DNA from: an uncultured Clostridia bacterium
GTDB lineage: Bacteria; Bacillota; Clostridia; UMGS1810
DNA length: 61,239 nucleotides
Assembly: GCA_934463165.1 (NCBI GenBank)
Contig: CAKSJG010000017.1
Coordinates: forward strand, 1 to 61,239
Reading direction: 5' to 3'
Under the pieces are notes generated by a model that worked only from the letters and a program-made list of their open reading frames with translations, ran no database searches and had not been told where the DNA came from. Positions 42,797-51,219 of this stretch are shown piece by piece. Made by a program: the position numbers and the translations under genes. Positions within the stretch are counted from its first letter, which is position 1. The number at the start of each line of letters is the position of its first letter.

Positions 42797-45040
42797 ATGA
42801 TTATTAATTCAAAATGGATATATTATGAAACAGGTACTCCCAAGGGAGCGGATGATAAATACGGCAACCCGTCTCCGTATTTCAGAAAGACGTTTCATGC
42901 AAAAAAATATATAAGCAGGGCAACTCTTTATATTGCAGCTCTCGGTGTGTTTAAGGCATATGTAAACGGCAGTGAAGTTTCGGATGAATATCTTTCTCCT
43001 CCGTGGGTTGATTATACAAAAAAGATTCCGCTTATGCAATATGATATTACCGATAAATTGCAAAGTGAAAATGCGGTAGGTATAATACTCGGTGACGGCT
43101 GGGCTGTCGGTCATGTCGGTTCAAATGCAACATTTAAACGAAACACCTACAGCGATAAAATCAAATTTACGGCAGAAATTCTTATAGAGTATAGTGACGG
43201 TGACACCGAAAAAATATCAACCGATAAAACATGGCTTGCATCATGCGGAGAAATTATCCGCAGTGATATATACATGGGAGAATTCATCGACAAAAGGAAA
43301 TCTCTCGGGAATTACTTTGAATATGAATATGACGATTCTTCGTGGGGCAGTGCAAAAGAGGACGATTTTAAATTTTCAAAAGGCTTGTATCTTGATAAAA
43401 TCGATATTGAACCGATAAGAGTCAAGCATGTTTTTAATCCTATTAAAATTGCGGAATATGAAAACCGTATAATATATGATGTCGGTCAGAATATAGCCGG
43501 TGTTATGAGAGCTGTTATTAAGGGTGATAAAGGCAGCAAGGTTATATTTCGCCATGCGGAAATTCTGAATAATGAAAGATTGTATACCGAAAATTTAAGA
43601 AAAGCCGAGGCAACGGACACCGTTATTTTAAACGGTTGCGGAGAGGAGGAATTCAGACCGCTTTTTACATATCACGGTTTCAGATTTGTTGAGGCGGAAA
43701 TCGTAGGCAATGCCCGTATTTTGGATTTAAAAGCCGAGGCTATGTATACTGATCTTGAACCTGACGGAGAATTTTTGTGTTCGTCGGATTTAGTCAATAA
43801 GCTTTATATGAATATACTCTGGAGTCAGAGAGATAATTTTTACAGTGTTCCGACGGATTGCCCTCAACGTGATGAAAGGCTGGGATGGACGGGTGATGCG
43901 CAGGTCTTTTGTCAGTCGGCAATGTATAATATGAACTGCAAAAAATACTATGCAAAGTATCTTTCTGATATCAGAGATTCGCAGCTCGGTAACGGCGCTG
44001 TTCCGTGTATTGCACCGACGGTACACGTAGGTTATAACTCATACAGCGGATATGACGCAGCCGCCGGCTGGAGCGAGGCTATAGTTATTATTCCGTATCT
44101 GCACTACAAAATGTACGGAGATAAAAGTATTATAAAAGATAATATCCATGCCGCCAAGGAACTTCTCAGGTATTATAAAAATGACAGCTCAGGTTATATC
44201 CGCAGCGGACGTGACGGCAGATACGGTGACTGGCTGAATGTGGACGACGATACCGATCTTGACGTTATTGCCACACTTTATTATGCGCATGCGTCGGATT
44301 TGGTTTCGAAAATGTGCACGGTTATAAATGATGATGATGCCGCTTATTATAGTGAGCTTTACGTCAAAATTAAATCTGCATTTTTATCAAAATTTATCAT
44401 AGATAACAAAATACTTTCCGACAGTCAGACGGCATATGTTCTTGCGTATAAATTCAAAATGGTATCTGCAGAATTTACCAAAGAGAATCTTTCGCGTAAG
44501 CTTAAAGAATCTAACGGTCATCTTTCAACGGGGTTTTTGGGCGTGAGGTATCTTCTGCCGACGCTTTGTGACATCGGCATGAAAGATGCTGCATATGATA
44601 TTCTTACATGTGAATCTTATCCGAGCTGGGGCTACAGTATCAAAAAAGGAGCCACAACAATCTGGGAGCATTGGGACAGCAACGACATTGAAAAACTCTC
44701 TGCCATGAACTCATTCAATCATTATTCCCTGGGTTCATGCATGGAATGGCTGTATGAATACTGTCTCGGAATCCGCCCCGATGAATTAAGCGGTGGATTT
44801 AAAAAAATGAAATTAAAACCGTATATGGATAAGACGGGCAGAATAAATTCGGCATCCGGTTCATACAGATCGGTGTTCGGCATAATAAAGGTAAATTGGA
44901 AGCGTGAAGGTGATGTATTCAGATATGAAGCTTCTGTCCCCGAAAGTATAGATGCCCGGTATGAGTTTGACGGATTTGAATTGATTAAAACCGAGAAAAA
45001 TAAAGACGCTGTCGTATTTATTTTAAAGGAAAAACATTAA
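42797..45040 (+). CDS. Alpha-L-rhamnosidase (GH78)
   Basis: A 747-residue family 78 glycoside hydrolase removing terminal alpha-L-rhamnose. It has N-terminal beta-sandwich domains (LYIAALGVFKAYVNG), then the (alpha/alpha)6 barrel with DCPQRDERLGWTGDAQ, the family core with catalytic acidic residues, plus DWLN and GATTIWEHWD (second catalytic region), and a C-terminal beta domain. No signal peptide, so it acts in the cytoplasm on imported rhamnosides (plant glycosides or pectic oligosaccharides). It may be cotranscribed with the GDPD gene; the ribosome site is weak. A terminator follows. Confidence 0.93.
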   Translation: MIINSKWIYYETGTPKGADDKYGNPSPYFRKTFHAKKYISRATLYIAALGVFKAYVNGSEVSDEYLSPPWVDYTKKIPLMQYDITDKLQSENAVGIILGDGWAVGHVGSNATFKRNTYSDKIKFTAEILIEYSDGDTEKISTDKTWLASCGEIIRSDIYMGEFIDKRKSLGNYFEYEYDDSSWGSAKEDDFKFSKGLYLDKIDIEPIRVKHVFNPIKIAEYENRIIYDVGQNIAGVMRAVIKGDKGSKVIFRHAEILNNERLYTENLRKAEATDTVILNGCGEEEFRPLFTYHGFRFVEAEIVGNARILDLKAEAMYTDLEPDGEFLCSSDLVNKLYMNILWSQRDNFYSVPTDCPQRDERLGWTGDAQVFCQSAMYNMNCKKYYAKYLSDIRDSQLGNGAVPCIAPTVHVGYNSYSGYDAAAGWSEAIVIIPYLHYKMYGDKSIIKDNIHAAKELLRYYKNDSSGYIRSGRDGRYGDWLNVDDDTDLDVIATLYYAHASDLVSKMCTVINDDDAAYYSELYVKIKSAFLSKFIIDNKILSDSQTAYVLAYKFKMVSAEFTKENLSRKLKESNGHLSTGFLGVRYLLPTLCDIGMKDAAYDILTCESYPSWGYSIKKGATTIWEHWDSNDIEKLSAMNSFNHYSLGSCMEWLYEYCLGIRPDELSGGFKKMKLKPYMDKTGRINSASGSYRSVFGIIKVNWKREGDVFRYEASVPESIDARYEFDGFELIKTEKNKDAVVFILKEKH

Positions 45041-45070
45041 AAAATGCGCTGCAGTTTGCGGCGCATTTTT
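45041..45070 (+). terminator. Intrinsic terminator after the rhamnosidase gene
   Basis: AAAATGCGC pairs with GCGCATTTTT around an 11-base loop, followed by T. Confidence 0.85.
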
Positions 45071-45127
45071 GTGTGCATGCTTATTTTTTGAGCGGCATAA
45101 GAATCGGTTTTACGGTGACAAAAAATT

Positions 45128-45979
45128 TTAATTATCATTTTCGGCATGTTTTTTTCTGATTTCGCTCGGCGACATTCCCAGATGTTTTTTTACTGCTCTC
45201 GAAAAATAATTTGAGTCATCAAACCCGCATTCAAATGCTATGTCGGTTATGCTCTTTTTCGAAAACACAAGCAGATCGTGTGCTCTTTTTATCCTTGTGT
45301 CCAGAATATATGCTTTTATAGTTGTTCCGGTAATGTTTTTAAAATGCTTCTGAAGTGATTGCTTATTTATATAAGAAAGCTTTATTAAATCGTCAATCAT
45401 TATTTTTTCCTGATAATGTTCAAGAATGTATTTTATAATATTCTGGCAAGCATTTAATATATCATAATTGCCGTTGTCCGATTTTATTTTTTCGGAGTAA
45501 TTTTTAAGCACATGGGCAAACATCAGATATAAATATCCGTATATTTCAAGGCTTACACCGCGGTTTTCTTTTTTAAACACTATTTGAGATTTGAATGTTT
45601 CGTAATTTTTCATTATGATTTCAACGGTTTTCATCATATAATCAGAAACTGCAGTGTCATTTATAAGGTTGTTAATTTTATACTTTTGATTAAAGTTCAA
45701 AAATGAGAAAATATCAGACGGTATTACGACACATATGTAATGAGCCTCCGTTGCCGGGATTTCGTGCAGCTCATATTGATTGATAAAAATGAAGTCGCCT
45801 TTGTGCGCGACTATGCTTTTATCTTTAAACAAAACATTCAGAGATCCGTCCAGACAGCAGAGAATCTCAAAGTTGTTATGCCAGTGAAGCGGTGTATGTA
45901 CTCTTTTGTACTCAAATTCCATAATTGTAACGGAATGCTCCGCGTTTGAAAAAATTTCGTATATGGATGAATTTTTCAT
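45128..45979 (-). CDS. AraC family transcriptional regulator (left flank of the lyase cluster)
   Basis: A 283-residue AraC-type protein with a cupin sensor domain (THLPHWH-like RVHTPLHWHNNFEI; DGSLNVLFKDK; HKGDFIFINQYELHE) and two C-terminal helix-turn-helix units (LIKLSYINKQSLQKHFKN and ITDIAFECGFDDSNYFSRAVKK), ending GMSPSEIRK. The cupin type commonly senses sugars. GGAG precedes the ATG. It is divergent from the PL8-like gene across 230 bp containing a consensus promoter for itself and a perfect inverted repeat, so it is the likely activator of the exported-lyase cluster. Confidence 0.93.
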   Translation of the reverse strand: MKNSSIYEIFSNAEHSVTIMEFEYKRVHTPLHWHNNFEILCCLDGSLNVLFKDKSIVAHKGDFIFINQYELHEIPATEAHYICVVIPSDIFSFLNFNQKYKINNLINDTAVSDYMMKTVEIIMKNYETFKSQIVFKKENRGVSLEIYGYLYLMFAHVLKNYSEKIKSDNGNYDILNACQNIIKYILEHYQEKIMIDDLIKLSYINKQSLQKHFKNITGTTIKAYILDTRIKRAHDLLVFSKKSITDIAFECGFDDSNYFSRAVKKHLGMSPSEIRKKHAENDN

Positions 45980-46052
45980 GTCAAAATCTCCAATGCAATA
46001 TATTTTTGTGCTAATGATATAAATAAAATGTTAAGGTGACGTTACATAAATT

Positions 46053-46081
46053 ATTATATTATAATATTAATAAATTGTCAA
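46053..46081 (-). promoter_or_regulatory. Consensus promoter of the AraC gene
   Basis: On the minus strand, TTGACA (46081-46076) and TATAAT (46058-46053) with a 17-bp spacer. The opposite direction shows no comparably strong promoter. Confidence 0.8.
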
Positions 46082-46102
46082 TAGTAAATAAAATGATGTT
46101 AA

Positions 46103-46126
46103 TTATTGCCAATTATTTGGCAATAA
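46103..46126. promoter_or_regulatory. Perfect 10-bp inverted repeat upstream of the PL8-like gene
   Basis: TTATTGCCAA-TTAT-TTGGCAATAA lies in the divergent intergenic region, about 85 bp before the PL8-like start. It is a candidate operator for the adjacent AraC protein or a global regulator. Confidence 0.55.
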
Positions 46127-46210
46127 ATTTATATGCCCGATATTTTCCGTTTTTTGCAAAATAATGCAAATATGCTAATTGTCGGATCTGACATTAAGGA
46201 GTGAACATTA

Positions 46211-49204
46211 TTGAAAAAATTTTTAAGGATTACAGCTGCGCTTGCGGCATCGGTATTTGTCATTACATCGTCAGCTTTTGCGGTTAAACTTCCCGACGGC
46301 GGTGTTGATGAAGAAAACCACATTATGTTCGATACTTCAAAATACAGCGATATCTTAGCTGCAAAGCTCATCCCGAGCGGTTCATACAAACTGTCGGGCA
46401 GCTTTTCGGGCTGCTGGGATCTGTATTCAAACAAAACCGTACAGTTTCCGAATGTTCCCAAAGACCTTACAAGGTATGATAAAATCACTTTTTCGGTATA
46501 CAGCCCGAAAAAAACAAATACGAATTTTGCCTTGGTAATAATGTCACCGGCTTCATCGGCAGGCGCATGCTACTATTTGTATAAACAAAAGGTCGACTGG
46601 GAAGGTTGGAAGGATTTTTCTTTGAAATTGAATTCCAATGATGATTTTACGACGGCAAGAACTCCTTCATGGAATAATATAAACAATATATATGTTCAGT
46701 CAAACGGATTTTCAATGCCCGATCCCGAGGCGGATGTTTTTCTGTATTTTGACAAAATAACATTGGTCGGAGCCGGTGAGGGCAGAACATTTTCATCGGA
46801 ATCGGAAAACTCTCTTGAAAAGGCATCGGAGAATGCGGTTGTTTTCTGCGGTGATTATAAAAAGGTGATTTCAAACGGAAAGCTTGACAGCTTAAATGAT
46901 GACTGTGCTCATAAATACATAAACGGCAAAGTATATGTTAACGATAATTTTGTTAAATACTATCTGGATTCAAGAAAGCTTGAAGAAGTAAGAGCACTTG
47001 ACGGCGAAGAAGTTGATAATGTTAAGTTTTATCCTCTTGAGGATGTCGCGAGGGTAAAGAACCTTAAATATTTAAAATGCGGAATGCTTGAAGCCGTAAG
47101 CAAAACAGCGGACGGAGATAATATATCGGGCTTTGAAAATGACGAAACGGCATATATAGCCAAATATAAAATTTCGTATTCCGAGGTTGATGAAGAAAAA
47201 GCAGCTTCGGAAATCGAAAATATCAAGGCTTCGGCAAAACAGCGGCTTATTGCTCTTGCGGGAGATAAGCAAACCGTCTCGGCGGAGGCTCTCACTCTTT
47301 CGGCGGCTCTTTCAAAAGAGCTTGCAAAAGGAAATATCACACGCTACAGCCTTTGGGATTCTGCCGTTGCAGCCGATGTTTGCCTTGCTAAAACATATCC
47401 GAAGATTCTTACAATGGCTCTTGCGTATAATATGCAGGGAACCGATACATATAAATCCGGCGAGCTTTTGGATTCCGTCCGCAAGTCTCTCGATTGGATG
47501 GAAAAAAACAAATACGGCAAAAACGAAACAACAAAAAAATATACCGGCAATTGGTGGAATTGGTGCATAGGTGCACCGCTCGATATTACGGATATTTTGC
47601 TTCTTATGCAAGATGACCTTTCCGAAGAAGAAATTGCAAGGTATCTTGTTCCTGTTAATCACTTCACACAAACGGGCGGCTCTCTTGCGGATGATGAGCT
47701 TAACAGTCAGTGGCTGTATGCCGCAAGGATCAAATCGGCGCTTCTCTCATCGGATGTCAAGGCTCTTTCGGACATCAGAGACAATGTGTTTGCAAATATA
47801 AAATACGTATCAAGCGGAGACGGATTTTACTCTGACGGGTCATACAAAGCACACGGCGGCACGGTATACAGCTTCGGATATGGCAGCAGCACTCTCTTTG
47901 CGGCTGCAAGGAATGCCGCATACCTCAGCGGCAGTGAATTTAAAATAACGGACCCGAATTTATACACTGTGGAATCGCTTCTTACGGATGTATACTCCAA
48001 AATGTTCTTTAAGGGCAGAGCGCTTTTTGCATTTGACGGTGACGGAATGAACGGGTTTGATGAATACGGCTATACGGCTCCGTATATATCGGCTCTTACG
48101 GATGTGTATGATGCCTGCGGATCCGAAAAGGCGGCAGGTGAAGCAGCCTCGGTGTATGACGCTGCAAAAGATAATATTAATCTGAGTGAATATTACATAA
48201 ACAAAATAAACGCAATGCCGAAGAATTCATCAGCCGATGACACTTCATTTACGGTATTTAATGATGCCGACAGAGCAGTATATAAGGATAATGATTTTGC
48301 ACTTTGCATAGCAATGTCGTCAGATAAGGTCACAAGATATGAATCCATCGATAGCGGCAACGCAAAAGGCTGGTACACAGGTGACGGAGCGGCGTATCTC
48401 TACACCGACGGCGAAACAAACGGCTTTGCAAACGAATTTTATAATAATGCGGATATGACTAAAATCCCGGGAACGACGGAGATAAATTCCGGGCGAAAAG
48501 CCGATGCTTTCCCGAAATACGGAGCTCTTCTTACGGATAAGTCCTATGCGGGCTCTCTCGTTCTCGGCGGCTTGGGTGTTTCGGCAATGGATTTTAAGGG
48601 TTACGGTGATGAGGATTTTTCATCCGATCTCACAGCCAAAAAATCATATTTCATAACAGACGGTGCAATACTTTGTGTGGGTTCGGGCATAAGCTCGTCA
48701 ATCGGCAAAGAAGTAAAAACATATGTTGACAACACGAAAATAAAACCGTCGGTAAAAGGCGACAACTATATTTTATTCGGAGGCAGAGCCGGATATTGCA
48801 TCTTGAACGGAACGTATGAGACGGAAGATAACGGAGACTACACCGTTGTATCGTTAAATCACGGTTTGAATCCGTATAATGCAAAATATGCGTACGCGAT
48901 CTTACCGAATGCCGATGAGGATGCGTGCAAAAGCTTTTTGGCATCGTCGGATGCAGAGCTTATATCGTGCAGCGAATCGGTTCACGCGGTTAAATATAAA
49001 GATAACTTACTTGCCGCATTTTATTCATCGGGCGAGGCGGACGGCATATCGACAGACACACCGCTTATGCTGATAAAAACAAGTGACGAAATCAAGGTAT
49101 ATGAACCTACGGGTAAATATAAAAAAGCCGTTATAACCGTTGACGGCACAAAATGCGAAACTGTATTTGACAGCTGCGGAATATGCAATATAAAAATAAA
49201 ATAA
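46211..49204 (+). CDS. Secreted polysaccharide lyase, PL8-like
   Basis: A 997-residue exported protein. The start is a TTG with AAGGAG 9 bases upstream, giving signal peptide MKKFLRITAALAASVFVITS. Residues about 30-190 form a carbohydrate-binding-like beta-sandwich (VDWEGWKDFSLKL). The catalytic part resembles PL8 (hyaluronan/chondroitin/xanthan lyases): NWWNWCIGAPLDI (N447-W451), DGSYKAHGG with H548 and FGYGSS with Y557, then FDGDGMNG and KIPGTTE in the central beta domain. The order Asn, His, Tyr is as in PL8. No anchor is seen. It would cleave a uronate polymer by beta-elimination; the polymer is not identifiable from sequence. Confidence 0.82.
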   Translation: MKKFLRITAALAASVFVITSSAFAVKLPDGGVDEENHIMFDTSKYSDILAAKLIPSGSYKLSGSFSGCWDLYSNKTVQFPNVPKDLTRYDKITFSVYSPKKTNTNFALVIMSPASSAGACYYLYKQKVDWEGWKDFSLKLNSNDDFTTARTPSWNNINNIYVQSNGFSMPDPEADVFLYFDKITLVGAGEGRTFSSESENSLEKASENAVVFCGDYKKVISNGKLDSLNDDCAHKYINGKVYVNDNFVKYYLDSRKLEEVRALDGEEVDNVKFYPLEDVARVKNLKYLKCGMLEAVSKTADGDNISGFENDETAYIAKYKISYSEVDEEKAASEIENIKASAKQRLIALAGDKQTVSAEALTLSAALSKELAKGNITRYSLWDSAVAADVCLAKTYPKILTMALAYNMQGTDTYKSGELLDSVRKSLDWMEKNKYGKNETTKKYTGNWWNWCIGAPLDITDILLLMQDDLSEEEIARYLVPVNHFTQTGGSLADDELNSQWLYAARIKSALLSSDVKALSDIRDNVFANIKYVSSGDGFYSDGSYKAHGGTVYSFGYGSSTLFAAARNAAYLSGSEFKITDPNLYTVESLLTDVYSKMFFKGRALFAFDGDGMNGFDEYGYTAPYISALTDVYDACGSEKAAGEAASVYDAAKDNINLSEYYINKINAMPKNSSADDTSFTVFNDADRAVYKDNDFALCIAMSSDKVTRYESIDSGNAKGWYTGDGAAYLYTDGETNGFANEFYNNADMTKIPGTTEINSGRKADAFPKYGALLTDKSYAGSLVLGGLGVSAMDFKGYGDEDFSSDLTAKKSYFITDGAILCVGSGISSSIGKEVKTYVDNTKIKPSVKGDNYILFGGRAGYCILNGTYETEDNGDYTVVSLNHGLNPYNAKYAYAILPNADEDACKSFLASSDAELISCSESVHAVKYKDNLLAAFYSSGEADGISTDTPLMLIKTSDEIKVYEPTGKYKKAVITVDGTKCETVFDSCGICNIKIK

Positions 49205-49238
49205 TTTATTGGGCTTATGCTCGGAAAGGATGTTTTAA

Positions 49239-51128
49239 ATGAAAAAATTATTGGGAATTATGCTTGCGGTATGTTTGATTATTGCAGGTATGAACACAGC
49301 CGTTTCGGCAATTGAAACAAATGCTCCGGTGCAGTCGGGCAGTGATTATGTATTTGTTGATGCGTCGCAGGATATTGCTTTGTATGACGGACACGGCAGT
49401 ACGCAAGCACCAAAGGAGCTTGAATATACCAAAGTATACGGAGCATCAAGCTATTCGTATAAATGGTGCCCCGGCGATGAAAAAGCTGTTGCATCGTCAA
49501 AGCTTTCCGGTTCTTCACTTTATGATCTCTCCGCATACGAAAACGGATACATGAATTTAAGAGTGTATATCCCGTCGGGTATAGCAGGTTCTTCAAGCAA
49601 CAAAAGAATAGCTATGAGAATTCATATGAAATGTGACACAGCCGGCACCTCCGGTGATCCCATAGACGGGCATCACTATCTGAGATATGATACAATAAAT
49701 TTAAAATCATACAAATCGGGCTGGAACGATATATCGGTTAAGATAGACAGTTTTAAAAACAGAGTTACGGATAACAGCGGAAGCCATACAGCCGCCGATA
49801 TTTTAAAAGCCGTTGATTATGTTGAAATAGGTTCATCAGGTATTATCAGCGGATATGCAAATGAATGGTCCGGAGTAACCGCTAATTTGTATATAGATAA
49901 GCTTTGGCTTTCAACATCCGCACTTTCGTCCGACAGTGACATCTATACGGTAGAGGACTATACGAGCGGCAAAACTCATTCATGGGGCGGAGCATATAAT
50001 GCTTGTTATATTTACTCATCTGCAGGCTCATTCTATAATGTTGACAGCACAAAAACATTAAACGGTGCTTCAAATTCCGTTCATTGGGATAAATTAAACG
50101 GAACGACAGAAATAAGCGGATCGTCAAAACCAAGAACAGCTTTGTATGCCCGTATGCTTGATACATCCAATAACGCTGTAAGCAAGGTTGTTGACAAATA
50201 TAATTATGTGAATGCATGGGTTTACTCAAATGCGGAAGCAAATCAAAATTTATATCTGAAAATGTATTTTGATGTAAATGACAGCTTTAAGGGTAAAGCA
50301 TCATCCGGACGGCACTATATTGATAATGTTAACGATAAGTTAAATGTTAATTGGACAGGATGGAAGCTTGTAAGCTATCCCATTAAGGATATGAGAATCA
50401 GACCGAACGAAAGTGATTTGGGCGGCAGCTATTCATGGGGCAACGGTTCAATTAAGATAAACAGCGTGGGATTTGAAGCAGTAAAAAGTGATGAATGCGA
50501 TAAAATTGATTTAAACATTGATTCAATATTCTTTTCCGTAAATGAATGCAGCAAAGATTTGAGCCTTGTATCTGCCGGTACTGCAAAGACTGACGATTTA
50601 ACTTCATCATTTGTTGCACCTTATGACAAGACTGCCGTTCTTACATTTAACGGTGAGATTGACGCATCGACCGCATCGGTAAGCGCCACTGCAAACGGTG
50701 TTGCCCTTGACAACGGCAAGTATGATGTTCAGGTAATCGGCGATAAGATTTATGTTCATTTTCATAATGATCTTCCCGAAAGCAGCACGGTTACCGTAAC
50801 CGTTGCAGACTCGCTTAAGAGTGTATATCGCTCAAAGCTTGCAAGCCCTGTAACGGTAACATTAAATACAAAAGCTGCTTCGGAAATCACATGGAATGAT
50901 TCTTCCGTAACTATTGCAAATAACTTAACAGCCGATTTAAGCGGTTTAACTCTTTATGCTGCAGGCTATGCGGATGACGGAAGCCTTGTTTCCGTAACAA
51001 CTCAGGATATATCCGTACCGGCCGCAGAAAGCAAAACCTTTGAATATACTGCTTCGGCACAGGCAAAGAATAAAGTATTTATCTGGGATACAAACCTTAA
51101 ACCGTTATGTGTTGAAAACGGCAGATAA
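49239..51128 (+). CDS. Exported protein with two jelly-roll domains and an Ig-like domain
   Basis: A 629-residue secreted protein. A signal peptide (MKKLLGIMLAVCLIIAGMNT) is followed by beta-sandwich domain 1 (about 40-225; YKSGWNDISVKI), beta-sandwich domain 2 (about 235-440; VNWTGWKLVSYPI), an SbsA-type Ig-like domain (about 455-545; VLTFNGEIDASTAS) and a C-terminal beta domain. Domain 2 is nearly duplicated in the next gene. No catalytic motif or SLH/LPXTG anchor is recognised. It is most likely a carbohydrate-binding or scaffolding partner of the lyases. GGAAAGGATG precedes the ATG, 34 bp after the lyase gene. Confidence 0.78.
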   Translation: MKKLLGIMLAVCLIIAGMNTAVSAIETNAPVQSGSDYVFVDASQDIALYDGHGSTQAPKELEYTKVYGASSYSYKWCPGDEKAVASSKLSGSSLYDLSAYENGYMNLRVYIPSGIAGSSSNKRIAMRIHMKCDTAGTSGDPIDGHHYLRYDTINLKSYKSGWNDISVKIDSFKNRVTDNSGSHTAADILKAVDYVEIGSSGIISGYANEWSGVTANLYIDKLWLSTSALSSDSDIYTVEDYTSGKTHSWGGAYNACYIYSSAGSFYNVDSTKTLNGASNSVHWDKLNGTTEISGSSKPRTALYARMLDTSNNAVSKVVDKYNYVNAWVYSNAEANQNLYLKMYFDVNDSFKGKASSGRHYIDNVNDKLNVNWTGWKLVSYPIKDMRIRPNESDLGGSYSWGNGSIKINSVGFEAVKSDECDKIDLNIDSIFFSVNECSKDLSLVSAGTAKTDDLTSSFVAPYDKTAVLTFNGEIDASTASVSATANGVALDNGKYDVQVIGDKIYVHFHNDLPESSTVTVTVADSLKSVYRSKLASPVTVTLNTKAASEITWNDSSVTIANNLTADLSGLTLYAAGYADDGSLVSVTTQDISVPAAESKTFEYTASAQAKNKVFIWDTNLKPLCVENGR

Positions 51129-51167
51129 ATTATATTAAACAGCGAAATAGCAGATTTTGATTATAAT

Positions 51168-51204
51168 GTATCCGACGGTGCGGTTTTATCTCGCCGTCGG
51201 ATAC
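51168..51204 (+). promoter_or_regulatory. 13-bp hairpin without U-run between two cluster genes
   Basis: GTATCCGACGGTG pairs with CGCCGTCGGATAC (one wobble) around an 11-base loop and ends 3 bases before the AAGGGG ribosome site of the next gene. There is no T-run, so it is not a normal terminator. It could adjust expression by RNA stability, processing, or access to the ribosome site. Confidence 0.65.
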
Positions 51205-51219
51205 AAGGGGTTATATAAT

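Noticed and set aside
42797..45040. Rhamnosidase as part of the surface lyase cluster
   Set aside because: It has no signal peptide, ends with its own terminator and is separated from the cluster by a minus-strand AraC gene. A functional link is possible but not shown.
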